DNA of 64,000 nt from Adiantum capillus-veneris (taxonomy: Eukaryota; Streptophyta; Polypodiopsida; Polypodiales; Pteridaceae). Positions within the stretch are counted from its first letter, which is position 1. Each line of letters begins with the position of its first letter. Where the stretch lies: the NCBI GenBank assembly GCA_014529385.2, contig CM043966.1, positions 96,098,587 to 96,162,586 on the forward strand, read 5' to 3'. Under the pieces are notes generated by a model. The model saw only the letters and a program-made list of their open reading frames with translations, made no database searches and was not told the DNA's origin. Shown here in pieces: positions 34,252 to 48,800 of the stretch. Made by a program: the position numbers and the translations under genes.

Positions 34252-34465
34252 TCTTTTTTTTTTTTTGACCATCAACGTAAGGAAGGTAGTAGGAAAAAAC
34301 TTTACACATATCATACTGTACATTGCTGTACATTACACCCTCGAGGGACAACCGTGGGAACCACCCTCTCAATAGGAGAAGAGAATACACCACCCATGAG
34401 CTTCTAACCCTCAAACTTAGGGTTATATCACAAAGGTCTCACCAACTGAGCTTACGCTTCTCGGG
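34252..34465 (-). mobile_element. tRNA-derived SINE, copy 1
   Basis: Minus-strand element: the head resembles a tRNA promoter (A-box-like TAAGCTCAGTTGGTGAG near 34439-34457, B-box-like GGGTTAGAAGCTC near 34399-34411). The tail ends in poly(A), seen as T runs at 34254-34266 on the plus strand. Internal pol III promoter and 3' A tail are the SINE hallmarks. It lies about 380 bp upstream of the TBC gene ATG, in opposite orientation. Target duplication not resolved. Confidence 0.6.
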
Positions 34466-34710
34466 TAAACTTGGCATTTTGGATGAAACTCGTCAACTCG
34501 AATGGTCCATCGAATACGAGACAAAAAAAAGTCATTCTGCAAAAAGCCCACTTTCCCCATGCGATAGAAATGGTCCAGCGACTAGCCTGCTCCCGCCTCC
34601 TGGTACCGGTACGTAACCATGCTCTTTCGCAAAACCTCGGAATGATCCACACTTCGAAGCCGAGAGAGCTCTCTAAAAGAAGAGCCCCATTTTGCGTGTG
34701 CGTGACAGCT

Positions 34711-34737
34711 GATCTCTCTCTCTCTCTCTCTCTCTCA

Positions 34738-34769
<32 letters not shown>
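34711..34769 (+). repeat. (CT)n(CA)n microsatellite just upstream of the TBC gene
   Basis: About 13 CT units followed by about 15 CA units, ending 72 bp before the ATG at 34841. Likely in the 5' UTR or core promoter; pyrimidine-rich CT tracts are common in plant 5' leaders. Confidence 0.7.
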
Positions 34770-34771
<2 letters not shown>

Positions 34772-34840
34772 CACGCACAGAGTTTGCTTTGGTCGGGAAT
34801 TTGTCGGCCTTAGACGATGTCAAGCTGTGGTAATCAAAGG

Positions 34841-37800
34841 ATGAGGGTTGCTGCAGCGACTCCCCCACATGAGCTGAGCAGGTACCTAAGCTGTCAAGTT
34901 TAATTTCTCCATTTTTCTAGCTCTGATATCAGCCGCACGCTTGCCATTTTAGTACTCGAAAAATTTGGCATTTTCCTGGCGTTGGTTAATTCTCAGCCTT
35001 TGCAGAGACATCTATGGATTTACTGTCCGCCCTCATCATGTAAAGCTATACAAACAGTTTGCTGAAATTTACAAGGTAACTCTTCATAGATTTTCCGTTG
35101 TGGTGTAAAGCTGAATGCAAGCTTGATGAAAACATCGGTGTTTGATAGGAAGAGGAGGCAGAAAGGTCAGCTAGATGGGAAGACTTTTTATCTGCTTATG
35201 GCAAACCAGTCGAGATTACTAGTTCTGAGGAAAGCACAAATATTCATTCTGTATGTGAAGGGTCAAGTACACAAACTGATGAGAAGAAAGATAAGACAGG
35301 ACCGAGAAAGTTCCAGGCCTGGTGTGATGTACGTGCTAGTCTTCAACCTGTAGAAAAAGCTATGCAATATCATCTTAAGAAGGGCTCCAAAAAAGAGACT
35401 ACAGCTTCTAGCATAGCTACAGCAGTAGCCAATACTCACATTTCGGAGGTTTCCGAAGATGACTCTGACGAAGAGTTCTTTGATGCAGAGAGAGTGGATA
35501 CATTACAGGATGGGTCACATGTTTTACCTGAAATTGACGATTTTGAGGCTGACAATGAAGGGCAAGAATCCTGTCCTTGGAGAGAGGAGCTTGATGCATT
35601 GGTTCGAGGTGGAGTTCCCATGGCTTTGAGGGGCGAGGTGGGCTCTTTTCTAATTTTGCATTTTAATATTTTGAGGGATGAATAGAGGGATTTATGCATA
35701 CACGTGGCTTTGGACTGGCCTTGGAAATAGGTCTGGCAGGTATTTGTGGGGTCAAGTGCTTGTAGAGTGGCTGGTCAGTATCAAGCTCTTTTGACATTGT
35801 TGGCTGATCATGAGCATGACGGTAATGGCTTAGAAGATCTTCCAAGCCAGAAGAATCCTGCTGATTCGAAGCTTTATAATGGTGTTATTCCTGAAAAGTG
35901 GATGAAGCAGATAGAGAAGGTATTATTATTGTAGCTATCAAGCAACAGCCACCAGCATATTGGGGTAGAACTTATTTGCCTGTACTGCATAGGATCTACC
36001 CAGAACTTTTCCTGGTCATCCAGCACTGGATGCAAATGGCAGGAATGCATTACGTCGTCTATTAACTGCTTATGCTCGTCATAATCCTAATGTTGGTTAC
36101 TGCCAGGTATGCTAGAGGTATATAATTAGTTCATAACAAATTTGCTAGCTGAATCAATGTTATTACTAATTGTACTTTGCAGGCAATGAATTTTTTTGCA
36201 GGGCTGCTTTTATTAATGATGCCAGAGGAAAATGCCTTTTGGTGTGTGTGGTCAATAGCAGTAATCGAGTCTTCTTGCTCGCATTGTGTAAAGAACTTAT
36301 CCAAGCTCCTACTTTCAGGACATTGACAAGTATTTTGGATAACTGTTTTGAAGGGTATTACGCAGAGAAAATGATAGAATTCCAGGTTTGTAATTGCACG
36401 TTCCATTTCCTGTTTATTGCTTATTCTTCTTCAAACTATCCTCACCAATTTTACTCTATTTGCTAGGTTGACCAGATGGTGTTAGAAGAACTCGTCCGCC
36501 TTCACTTTCCAAGGCTAAGTGAGTTTTGAGAAGTGTGGCTCTTTAAACTATTGTTTGGCTAGAAAATCTTGCTTGTCTTTATGCAAGCTGATACATCTGC
36601 CTTACTGTGTTCTGTCAGTGACTCATCTTGATACTCTTGGACTCCAGGTGGCATGGATCAGTGGCCCTTGGTTCTTGTCTATCTTTGTTAATATTTTACC
36701 ATGGGAAAGTGGTAAAGAGTTTCTTGCCTTCATCCACTTCTGATAGACTTTTCTTCTTGTATTCTTGTTGTGTGTTATGTTGCCTGTTTGCTATATCACG
36801 CCTTAGATGTGCGTAAGAAGAGTAAGTTTGGATGTTGATCAAGCCTCTATGGGTGTTCGTAACATTCAGTGGAATTGGCAGATTGCTTCGCAGATGCTCT
36901 CAAGGGGGCATGTACTAATGTTGGCTATTCCCATTTTCTAGTACAGAGAGGGGTATAAACAGATGCTCAAAATCAAACTACTAGCTGTTTGGATGGACAC
37001 ATGTATTCTTTTTTTTCTTTGGGGCTGGAAATAGTTGCAACTGGGTTTGGTTATGAACGTTTGCTGGTCACATTGTAAGCATTGGAAGCATTGAAGACTC
37101 TTGAAATTTGTTTGGTGTATAGAATGCTTGAGTTTTTCAAGAAGCAATTACAATGTTATACTCTATTGCCATGAGCGATGCCAAGCATTGGCCTGAAATA
37201 TATTCGCTTGGGCGCCAGCATGGTAAATAGTAGGTCTGCAACTTGAAAGTCGGCCTTATCTTACTCCTTCCTTCAGCTATTGGAAATATCTCATACATAC
37301 ACACTTAGGCATAGGTTTTCTATGTTGCCCGTTCTTACTCACATGTGAAATTATATGCAGTTTTACGAGTTTGGGATGTCCTCTTTTATGAGGGGAATCG
37401 ATGCATGCTTTTCAGGACAACCCTTGCTTTGTTTGAGCTTCATGGTATATGTAATTTTCAACAGCGAGTCTAGCATCTTTACTGTTACAGAAATTAATGT
37501 ATCGCTAATTTTTGCTGCTTCTCTCTTTCAAATGAAACAAAAAACAGGATCAGAAGTCCTGACAGCGAAGGATACAGGGGACGCTCTCACAATGCTGCAA
37601 TCCTTAGTTAGTGCAACCTTTGATAGCAGTCAGTTGGTTCTAACTGCTTCTGTAGGCTACCAAATGGTGAGAGAGTCACACATACAGCAGCTCCGTGAGA
37701 AGTATCGTCCTAAAGTGGAAGCCATGTTTTCTGAGCAGTCAATGAGGCGCAAGTCTTTTGGGCCAATATCATTCTCATCTAGATTTCTGGAGTGTGACAA

Positions 37801-40800
37801 GACAAGTGATGCTGATGCTGAGCCAATTTCGAAGAAAAGTTCAGGGCAAAGTCTATCCATGCAAGCTGCAGGTGTTAATGGTGGTGCTGATGCACTCTTG
37901 GAAAATTGTGGAAGTTATGCCAGCTCTGTAGAAATTGAAAGAGCCTGTTGGTCAACTGACATTGCTCAGGATGGATTTGTGGACAAGAGGACCATGCTTG
38001 CGAATCTAATAAGCCAGGTGTTCTTGCAGTTTTTTCCCAATATGAAAGATAACAAAAAGAGTGCACCATATTTTGGTGGGATTTGTGTGTTTCGAAAGAT
38101 CAAACTGCACAAGCCGAGAGAAGGGAAGTTTTGTGTTATTTTATGCTTTTAGAAAATATATATAGCTTTAAATTCAAAAAAAGTTACAGAGAACATCCCG
38201 TTCAAACCTTCACGTAGACAAGAAATGAGAGAAATTGTTAGTTTTTATACGAGGTAGATGACTTCCATTCAATTAAGCTTTTCTCATTAATTTTGCCCAC
38301 TACTCTTGTAATTTGCTTTGTAAACAAGTAATCAAGTAAACTTTTATTAAGTCCTTTTGTAAATTGAAATTCTTCGTTTTGTTATAGGCATGTGTGAGCT
38401 GTTTGATTGCGTGTTTTGTGCAAATGAGGTAGCCCTCCATATAGTTAACAAGTTCAAACCTTTCTGACTGATAGGAGGGTAAATGGTGTATCAAAGGCTC
38501 AATGGCTTATGCAATGTTTTCGTTTGACTTTTTTCGATCGATCATTAAACATAGAAGCTGCTTGAGCTAGAATACATCAACATCATAGCAATCTGATGGC
38601 GCCTCATTTTCTCAACAATTTGTCAGCCATATCCTTGTTAACTGGGCTTGCTCATAAGAATAAAATGCTGTGGTACTGATGAGAGCAATTCATGGTTCAG
38701 AAAAATCCAGGGCCAGTAACCACTGCATGTAGCTATTGTTCTTTTTGTGTTTCAAGGGTATCAATTTTTCTTACATACTACTTTATATGCATTGTTCCCA
38801 TGACTCTTCACATAATAGTATTTTGATCTTAGCTGCTTGTTTACAAAAAGTCAGACACTTCACCTTTGAAGCCAGCCAGAATCCCACCCTTCTGCAAGCC
38901 TTCACGGTTGCTGTGTATTAAATTTTGATGGAGTAGTTACACCATTTTTTGAGTGTACACGAGGAGCAGGAATTGAAAGTGCTGAAGACAATACTGTGCC
39001 ATATGTGTGCAGATCAGCTACATGAAACTTGAGCTTTCTAGAGCACTAGAAGATAGACGGGTTGCAAGTTTAAGGTTTGGAGTTCTGTTGAATCTTTGAA
39101 ACGCTCATAACGATTCTTAGAGATTCTGCAGTGAAGTGCCTATTTCTAATCAAAGGGTCCTTATTTTTTTTATTAAAACTAGAGCAGAGGATCTGGACAC
39201 TGCCTTTATGGAGTTGGTAAAAGAAGATAACCGAAGACTACTGTCTGCAAAGGTTGGCCTTTTCCTGTTTGCATCTAAGTAAGAAGCTTTTTCTTTTTCT
39301 CTAGCTCTGTGTCACACAAAACTCAGCATTGGATAAATTGGGAACAATTTGAAAAGGATTTTAGGGAAGCTTATGGAAAACTAAAAATTAAGAAATTGTT
39401 TAGGATAATATGATGAAAGTCGCCTTGAGTGAGGTGACCATTCTTTTAGAAGAAACTAGTCATTTCTATTCTACAACAATTATGCTGTCCTAAAACTAAC
39501 CAGGTCCTTGCAAAAGATACAGTCTTTGACACAAGAGTGCTAGTTTTCTTGTGGCCTCATTAAGTGAAAGAACTTATGTTAAAGGAAGCATTGATTTTTA
39601 ATACAAAGAAACAAACACTGAAGTCTTTAGAAGTTTGCAGTTTGAACGAGAATAATTGTTTAGTGGCTGTGCCTATCGCAAACAATCTATTTAGTGGGTA
39701 GAACGGTGCGCTAGTATGCTATGAATGCAGTCACCTTGTTTTTCCCGGGAAAAATGCATATTGTGCAGGATGTTGGACAAGGGGTAGATTTTTTTCTCAA
39801 ACGTTAGGCTGTCCGTGGCGTTTATTTTGGTGCTCGTGGATTTTATGAAGTCTTGTTAGTGGATACTGAAGCCCGGAATCTTTTGCTAGAGATGTCTCCA
39901 CTCTTTTTTAGCACGTAGATGACCCACGTTCTGCCATGAGCATTTGCGAAGGATTATCAAAGTTGCTTCTTTCATAAATGCCCGATGTGGGTGGAAATTG
40001 TTGATTTCCCTCACATGTGGAGACACTTTCTGCCGTTGTTGGTTGCACAACTTGGGAAGGAGATCTGCTCTCCGAAATTGGATGCAAGCACGACAAACCA
40101 ATTCCCGAGGGCATTATGGTTGATTTGCGAGACCCATTGGTGGGTAAGCGCCCATTCAAACTCAAATGGGGCAAGTTTGCAAATTCTTGTTTCCGATGTG
40201 GCAAATTTTGACACATGCAATTTGAATGTCCTGAACTCGTCTTGCTACCCCCTCCTTCAACAGTTCCATCATCTCTCCTGTCCCTACGGGTAAATCTATT
40301 GGTGAGGCTAAGCAGAATGGAGTCTCCATTGCTAATGTGGCTCCCAATGTGGAAAAAGGTAGAACCAAGCCTCCTTAGTTTGATGTTCCCGGTAATCGGA
40401 ATGCTGTAAAAGGCAAAAATGTTGGGTCCAATGATACTAGTGATTAGCGGTGTCTAAAAGGACAGTGAAGATTTGTGCTCCACCCTCCTCTCATAATTAT
40501 GTTCCACTTGCCAATGCTAATAAGAATGCATCGTTTAAGCAACTTCCACGTAATATAATAGCACGTTGATTGATACATGGGAAAAAGCGATGCATTCCTA
40601 CAAGGATGTACTCATTGATGAGGCTTCTACCTCATGCAAATTTTGTGGAAACATTCCCTGAATTGAATCAGTGGATCGGTTCTGTGGTGAATGAAGATGT
40701 GCCCATGGCACTTCTACTTGATTCCTTACATTCTTTTGCCAATTGTGCATATGATCTCCGATGCATAATCGCATTAAATGCATCTCATACAATGTGTGTG

Positions 40801-42760
40801 GGTTATGCAACCTTGATAAATGGCGACTAACCTGACACTATGTAAATACACGTGGGACAGATATAGATGTTTTGCAAGAACACAATCAACACGAGTTTAC
40901 TGGTCAGTGTTCCTATTTTGCGGGTTATTGGATTACGTATGTTGGCTTGCGTGGTAATTCGAGATTATTGACGATGGTTCTTCATGAGCTTCAGTCAGTT
41001 CTTGTGAGTAACGAACCACCCGGCCGCTGTATGATTGTGCAATGCTTGTTGAATGGTCAGATCTATGAAATTGGAGGCATCTATGCATATATAACCTCTA
41101 GGCAAAGGGCCGCTTTATGGCGAGACATCTCGTCTTATCCATGGATCTCTAATGCATTCCTTTGTGGTGATTTCAACAATACTCCCGATATGCATGATAG
41201 CACCACAGGCAATTGACACATATTGCTTGCGGAGCTCGGCCTTGGACTCTTATGCTTGCCTACTTGTGTCAGCATGTTGTTACTTCCTCCTTTGGTCATT
41301 CGCAATCATCACTCTGGGAGATCATGTTTGGCAAGATGAAAGAGCACATTTCGGGATGTCCTTTAACTTCCAGTTTGATTTCTGCTTGGAAAGATGTTAC
41401 AATTCATTTATTATGGCATGGCCGACAACAAGGAGAAGAGAATCCGCTTCGTTTGAAGAGTCTTCATTGGAGTTAGGCATTGTCTCTTACTTTGGTTGGC
41501 TGTTTGCCTCGACAGGCATACTTTCTCTTGTCGTGGCCTTCGTGTAGTTGTGGTTGATGAAGTGGGCTACACTTTCCAGTTTCCCCTTGCTGCTCGCCGT
41601 TTTGGATTGGGTATGCATTACCGTTAGCTCTGGAGAAAGCTTCAACACATGCTGGTTGACTTTTTACCCATTCGCCTTTGGTTGATGGTAGTCTCATGTC
41701 TGATTGGATTTTTGGGACATGTCTTTTGAGGCCATTTTTGCCAATTAGGTTTAGTCTCTTCTTCTACCACGGCCTTGGCTTACTGACCATTGTAATGCCC
41801 TAAGGTCCATGCACAAGTCTGATATTTGGTGGAGGGAGTCTCTCTTTGCCCTTTGGAAGAGCCACTTGCCTTTGAAGGAGTGATTGTTTCTCTGGTGACG
41901 CTTGCTTGGAGTTCTCCCGATGGACACTTTTCTCAGTGCACGTCATATCCGCTCTTCTTGTTGTGTCCGCTGTTCGACTTCAAAAGAGACTGATAGTCAC
42001 CTTCTTTTGGATTGCTGCATTACTAGAATTTTTCTTCGTCGCATATCAGCTTGAATGCGGCTGTGTTTCCCCTCTACGGTCTTCCACAAATGGTTCTGGG
42101 CTTTTGACATCTCTCGCCTTCCTTATAGCGATTTGCGGTCTTCTTTATGTTGGTCAGATATTGCGCTTATTGGACCTTGTGACGCCAACGTATGGCTGTA
42201 TGTTCCAACTCTCTGATGCAGAACTTTTTCCGTTTTCCAAGCTTTCCCTTAGGCAATCTTTACGTTGTGCCATGGAAGTTGGTGATATCACCCCCGAGTG
42301 TGTGTGTGTGTGTATGTAGAGAATGATGCACACATATATACTGTTATACAACCAGAGAAAGATCGATACTAGTACACATAGACATTCATGTCCCGCTCCA
42401 CCGGTCTCTAGGTGAACAAAATTTTTCACGGCGAAGAAGGTGAAACATTCAAGAATAAGAGAGCTCAAGAACATGACGGCTTGGAAGCGGAATATTTTGC
42501 ACAGGATTGTGAGATACTTGTAAGCTGCACAGCAGCTTTCATATCCAATAAGGGCAGGTTTGGAGGAATTTGTCACAAACTGTTGACGCGTCAAGCCACT
42601 GAAGAACGAAGCGAACCACATCTCGGCTGAGGGGCCTAAACCCTAAGAAGCTGCAGTAACAGAAGAAGCAGCAGTAGAAGAAGTTCCCACTAACTTAGGG
42701 GACCCCCACCGATGGGTCCAAGTGACCTAAAGATATTAAAAATAAAGTAGGACCAACACA

Positions 42761-42819
<59 letters not shown>

Positions 42820-45800
42820 AGGCTCATTTATGTAAATTGTTGATGATGTGGTAGTTGTACGAACGCAAAAATGACGTTGACAAGCTGACGTGGCACTTGT
42901 ACGGATTTTCGCATTTTACGTTAATGACGTGGCAATTGTATGGATTTTCGCAAAACGCGTTGGCAGCTTTTGGACCAATTGCTTTTGAGTTCGAAAGCTT
43001 TTCATGGCCAAGGGCCTTTAATCATGAGCGAAGGGCTCATTCTCTGTCACCCTCCTGCGTAGAGGTGCTGATGATGGAGTATTGGCGTTGTATTGAGTTC
43101 AAGGAATCTTTGTGACATACCCCCCTCTTGAAAGCATTGTAATCGCGCTCGATTACGCCTGCAAAGTAGACAGAGGCCATAAACCGTCTTAGTAGACACT
43201 GACTATTAGTACCTACGTACTAGGAACACACATCTAGCACATGTACCAATCGACAGTCACATCACACGACATCACAGGACATCACTAGATATCACAGGAC
43301 ATCACATGACATTCAACATTCATTCGGATCTTAGACCATGATTTATTGGCAATGTAGCTAGCAATCGCATCTAGATCCAATCGCATCTAGATCCAGTCGG
43401 GACCTCATCGATGCCCGATTGACTAACTCCTATTGCAACCATGTCTACTTGAGATCAATTAGACCGAAATGCTGCAGTCATTTCGTCTATCAGTTTCTGC
43501 ACCTAAACAAGTCAAGAACAAGTCAGTTTCATATTTTTCGGAATTCCATTTCATAAAGTCATCCAGCAGAATACTGTGAGCTTTCAGTATCCCTGAAGCT
43601 CAAAGAGACATCAGTGACTCTAGTCTTCAAAAATCGAGGCATCTGTTGACAAAGAAGCGGAGTAACTCCCCTCTTGTGCTTCCCACTGCACCATATCTTC
43701 GGCCAAGCTGAATTTTGGGTTCCATTTGGAATAGACTATGCTAAACCAAAAGCTTCAAGGTAAAGATTCACATTCCGAGGAATATGTGCTAGGTCTTCCT
43801 CCATTCGCTTTGCATCCATTGCGAAGTAGGTCTTGAATTTAACCAAGAACCGTCAGTTCGCTTTACCTTCTTTCTTTTTTTCTGCGCCAATTTTTGTCCT
43901 GGAACGAGTATCTGCTCGTTTTCGTCCAATTCGGGTTGCACATCTAGCTTCCCATCATCGGGCACATCGCCTTCAAAAGGCTTTAAGAGACTCACATGAA
44001 AAACATTGTGAATCCTCCAAGTATTCTGGCAGCTTCAGTCCTAAGGAAATATCGTTTATCTTTTCGGAAAATCTCGAAAGGTCCACACTATCTCATGCTA
44101 AGATTTCAAAGAAGCCGCTCCTTTTCCTTTTTTTTTTTTTCTTTCTCGAGAGTGCCTTCCCATAATGCAAGAGCACCCGATCAATCTCCTTCAATTTCAA
44201 ATCGTGACAATGGCGATCTACTGCCTTTTTCTGTCTTTCCTGAAATTTCTGCAAAGCCTTCCGAACCAAGTCCCTCGTGAACTAGTCGGCTTCAAAGAAA
44301 AAATCTTATCTTTCGTGCTAAGGAAGGGTGAAACCTTCGTAGCAAATTCAAGAATCTTAAATGGCACCTTCTCCATCAAAGAGTTAATCGTGTTTCATTG
44401 AATCAGCAATTTATGATTGCCCGTCAATCTGCGGGTGGAACGAGAATTGCAACCGCGTGCCTATGTTCTCCCAAATAGCCGTCCGAAACAAACTCGTGAA
44501 CCTAGGGTCCCTATCAGAGATGATCGTCTCAGGCATGCCATGTAATCTGAAGACCTGGGCAATAAACAATCATGCCCACACTGTGTTCTCGGAAGATGAA
44601 ATCCATTGCAATACTTTCCCAGGAGCGGGTGAGTATGGGTAAAAGGCTGTAACAATCCCTATGCTTTATGCTTGTCAAAACTTGACCTTCTGGCATACCA
44701 AGCAACTGCGCACAAACTCTTCCACATTCTTCTTGAGTCTCGGCCAGAAGAAGTATCTCTCTGTCACAAGACGGGCACCACGTGCCAATAGAAAAGAATA
44801 GACTGAACAGACTTTTAGCACTTTAATAACAACTGAACTGAAAGAGAGAGACGACACGCGACACGGAGTGGCGGAATTCCACCCGAGAGAGTATTGGCCC
44901 CAAACCTTGGCGCCCCTTTCGGTATTTCTTTATATTGCATCAACACAGTAAAAGCCGGTACTCGAGACTCTGCACCTTCTCTAGGAAGCATGCTAGAGAA
45001 TGAGCCCTAACCTCATATTTAAAGGCCCTTGGCCTAAAAAGCAATTACAGTGAAAAGCCTTCAAACTCAAAAGAATTTGGTCCAAAAGCAATGCCAAAAA
45101 GCTGTCAACGTAAATCACGGAAATCCGTACAGCTTGCCACGTCATCATGTCAACGCAATTTTCGAAAATCTGCCACGTCATCAGTTTTTGCGTGTTCGGA
45201 TCCTGCTTTATTTTAATCCTTCGTGTCACTTGGGGCCCAATCGGACGGGGTCCCCATAAGTTGGTAGGACTTCTTCTGTTACTTGTTCTTCTTAGGTTTA
45301 GGTCCTTCGGCCAGCATTTGTAAGTTGGCTCCATTCTTTAGGCTTTGACACGTCAGCAGTTTGTTACACTCTCTACCCCTTTCAAGGTGGTAGCAATGCC
45401 GCGGTGACCCGTAAAAGGCGGACAGTGGCATTCAGTCATAACCTTTTCCCTCAACGGTTGTGAAACGCACATGGTTTTCTTCATCAAGTAGCTATCCCGA
45501 ATCGAATAGTCCGCTACCATCTCCCCTTTCTGTATTCAATGGAATACATCTGCAAAATCTGTATTTGTGGCGTATGGACCGACCAATACCTTGAAGTTTC
45601 TATGATGTATCGCGGAAATAGCCAGAACCAACGGCTTTCGGGACAAAGTATTTGCCACCAATTTCTTCTGTCCATGCACATGGACAATCCGGAAGTAAAC
45701 CGTGACAAGATGTTTGCCCACCGCATCTGCTTTTTCCGATAACTGCTTCCGTGACAAGAAGTAGCGTAAACTCCGATCATATGTGAAAACCGTAAAATCG

Positions 45801-48800
45801 ACTCCGAGTAGGTAATGTCACCACTGAATAAGAGCATGGATAGCCGCCAAAAGCTCTTTCTCACATATCTATACTGTCAATTCCGGCCTTGAAAACAATC
45901 GGGTCTCATAGGCAATGACATTGGCCTTCTTGCATTAAGACCGCATCCAGACTACGACCACAAGTATCACAATATACTTCAAACGACTTCTGTAAATCCG
46001 GCAAAGTCAAAAACTGGTCCTGTAGTCAAATTCTTTTTCAATTCGTGAAAGGCAGTCACTTCTGTGGGTCCCCACGAGAAAGGGACTCCTTTCTGTGTCA
46101 AGGTATGCAAAGGGGAAGCACCCTCTACAAACTTTCAAATTAACCGTCTGTAGTACTAACACAATCCCAAGAAGCTTCTAACTTCATGGAAATTCTGCAA
46201 ATCGGGCCAATCACGGATAGTCTCTATCTTGGCCGGATCCATCTGCACTCCTGTTGTTGACACAATTTGTCCCAAAAAGTGCATCTCAGGGAGTCAAAAT
46301 TCACTTTTCTTCGTATTAATCGCTAACTTGTGATCTCGTAATGCTTGAAAGACCTGAAGCAGATGATCTCTATGTTCTGCCTCATTCTTGGAGAAAACAA
46401 TGATATCATCAAAGAAATTGCCAACAAATAGCCTGTACTCTTGAAAAATCCTTTCCATCATCCGGCTAAATGTCACAGGAGCATTGGTTAAGCCAAAAGG
46501 CATCACCAAAAACTCAAATAACCCAAAAGTCGTTCGAAAGACTGTCTTGTAGACGTCTCCCTGCGCGATTCAGATCTGATGATATCCGCTCTTCAAATCA
46601 ATCCTGCTAAAGCTCGAGAATCCCTGTAATCTGTCGTGTATATCATCGATCCTAGGAATCGGAACTCTGTTCTTGATGGTGATTTTGTTGAGAGCCCTAT
46701 AATCGATGCACATTCTCCTGTCTTTCTTCAAAATCAATTACACTGGAGAGCAATACGGTGAAGTACTAGGCTGGACAAGACCCTTTTCCAAGAGGTCTTT
46801 CACTTGGTTCATAATCTCTTCATTCTGTGCTCGGCTCACACGGTAAGGTGGCCGGTTCGGTGGTGTGCTTCCAAGAATCAGATCAATAGCATGATCTTCA
46901 GGACGAGCAGGTGGTAACTCGCCTGGCAGGCCCTCTGAGAAGCAATCGGCATGAGAGTGGAGAAAATCTTGGCGTTCTTTTCTTCAGGTCAAAACAAATT
47001 CGATCTTTATCCATCGTTCAATTCTCTCCCAAAAAAGTGAGTAAAGAAACTGAAGTTCATCAAGTACAATCTCTGAGCCCTTCATTTGTCAAAGTCGCTT
47101 TCTCGGCCCGGTAGTCAACGACGGCGTTGTTGTGGTACCAAGGGATTTCGAGTAGAACGTCACAACCTTCCAAGGCAAATACGTAAAATTCCTTGTGCCC
47201 TAAACACCCCCGTCCTTGCAAACGAAGTTTGCGATGCTCGGTGTAATGGCAACATCCTGTCCGGGTGCCACTCGAACTACCTCCGCCTGTGGCCTCAACC
47301 TGTTGGGCATAATTCCAATTCGAGCCGCCAATTCAAAAGAAGTTGGCCTTGGCTCCTTCAAAAGAGCTTCCTGATCTTTCGCTTTGCCCTGAAAATGGCA
47401 AAGTTTGTACATTCATTTTATTCGGTTAAGGCCCCACGCAATGTGGTATCAGTTCTCCTTTTTATCTGCCTTCTCTTCCACGTTCCTCAGCTGCTCTCGA
47501 ACTCTCAGGCCTTTTGTCGTCCTTGTCGTTTTGTTCTTTCTGTGCCTTTTTAGGGCACTTCGCGGAGATATGTCTAGTTTCCCCGCATCCAAAACACTTC
47601 CCCTCCCTGATGAAGCGAGCTCTCTCCTGAGGAGTAAGCTTGGGTCGTGTATCTTTCTTTTCTGGGTCGCTCTTCCTCTTTCTACTTTCATTCGTTGAAG
47701 TCTGTTCGGCTCTTTGTGTCATGATCTCACCGGTGGGGTAGGTCAAACTGCCAAAGTGAATGGCAAAACCCCGTTTCGCATGACTCATCAACTCCTGAAT
47801 AGAAGCTGACTTTTGTTCCAAGCAGTGATCTCGGATCTCTGTAGGAAGACCCAAGGTAAACCGCTCAATCTGTTCTCTGAATGAGATCTTAAATGAAGAG
47901 GCGGGTAGAAAAGAGCTCCAGAATCTCTCGCAATAAGCGTCCATTGTATCCTTCTTGGCCATCCGAAGATGGTTCCAAGCAGTTCGTATATCACGTTCAT
48001 ACGCTCGAGTCAACCAAGAAGAAATAAAAAGCCTCTTGAATTTCAGCCATTTAACTAGCGCAGTCTTGCTTAATAGAAGCGTGGACCACCAAGTTTGAGC
48101 ATTCCCCTTAAAGTAAGAGGCAGCTCTCCGAATCTTAGAGTGCTCGGAGTAACGTCCTCCCGTGAAAGCGATGTCAAACTGCTGTACAAAAGACAAAGCC
48201 TTCGAAGCATCTCTATATCCTGAAAACGTTTCAAATTTAATTGACTATCCACCTTCCTTAAACTCTCGGACTTTCTTGCTTTTATCTTCCAAAAAGTCAT
48301 ATTGGTTGGCTTTATAAAAATTCTTCTTCTTTGCATAAAAGTTGTTGTCGTCAGAGTCTGAACTGTCTGTAGACGAGTCCTCTGTAGAACTGTCTCTCGC
48401 TGGGCCAGATTTAGACTTCTTTGCCTTTTTCTTGCCCTTTCCGAAGCGTTGTTTCTTGCTTCGCTTTTTGCCTTCGCGGTCTTCTTTGCTCGAGTCAGAT
48501 GAGCTAGAAGAACTGTCAGAAGAAGAAGAACTGAGTACTCTGTCACGAGGACATGTCAACTGCTAACCTTAGTTGTTGGTTTCTTTCCAATGGGTTTTGT
48601 TTATTTTTGAGACCCTCTTCTTGAAGTAGCAAACGGTCGGACATTGTATGGCCAATGTGAACGGTAGTTTCACCCGCAGACGGGAAGTGGTTGGCACTGG
48701 AATTCGTATAGTAGAGGATGTCTAGGCTTAGAGCAAGATCATATAGGTCTCCCCGTCGCACTTAGCAAGTTGGTGGATACTAGGGAGTGAACTCAATAAA

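Larger units (their letters stand above)
39880..42300 (+). mobile_element. Internally deleted LINE (L1-type)
   Basis: Plus-strand remains in L1 order: ORF1 knuckle region, ORF2 endonuclease, and C-terminal zf-RVT, but without the reverse transcriptase core. Numerous stops. No poly(A) tail or target duplication could be fixed; a TG run at 42299-42317 follows. Lies in intron 13 in the same orientation as the gene. Confidence 0.65.

Noticed and set aside
36131-36406. Minus-strand 91-codon ORF
   Set aside because: Antisense shadow of TBC exons 6-7.
42412-43115. Small ORFs near 42.4-43.1 kb as host genes
   Set aside because: They overlap the LTR-related block and CA repeat.
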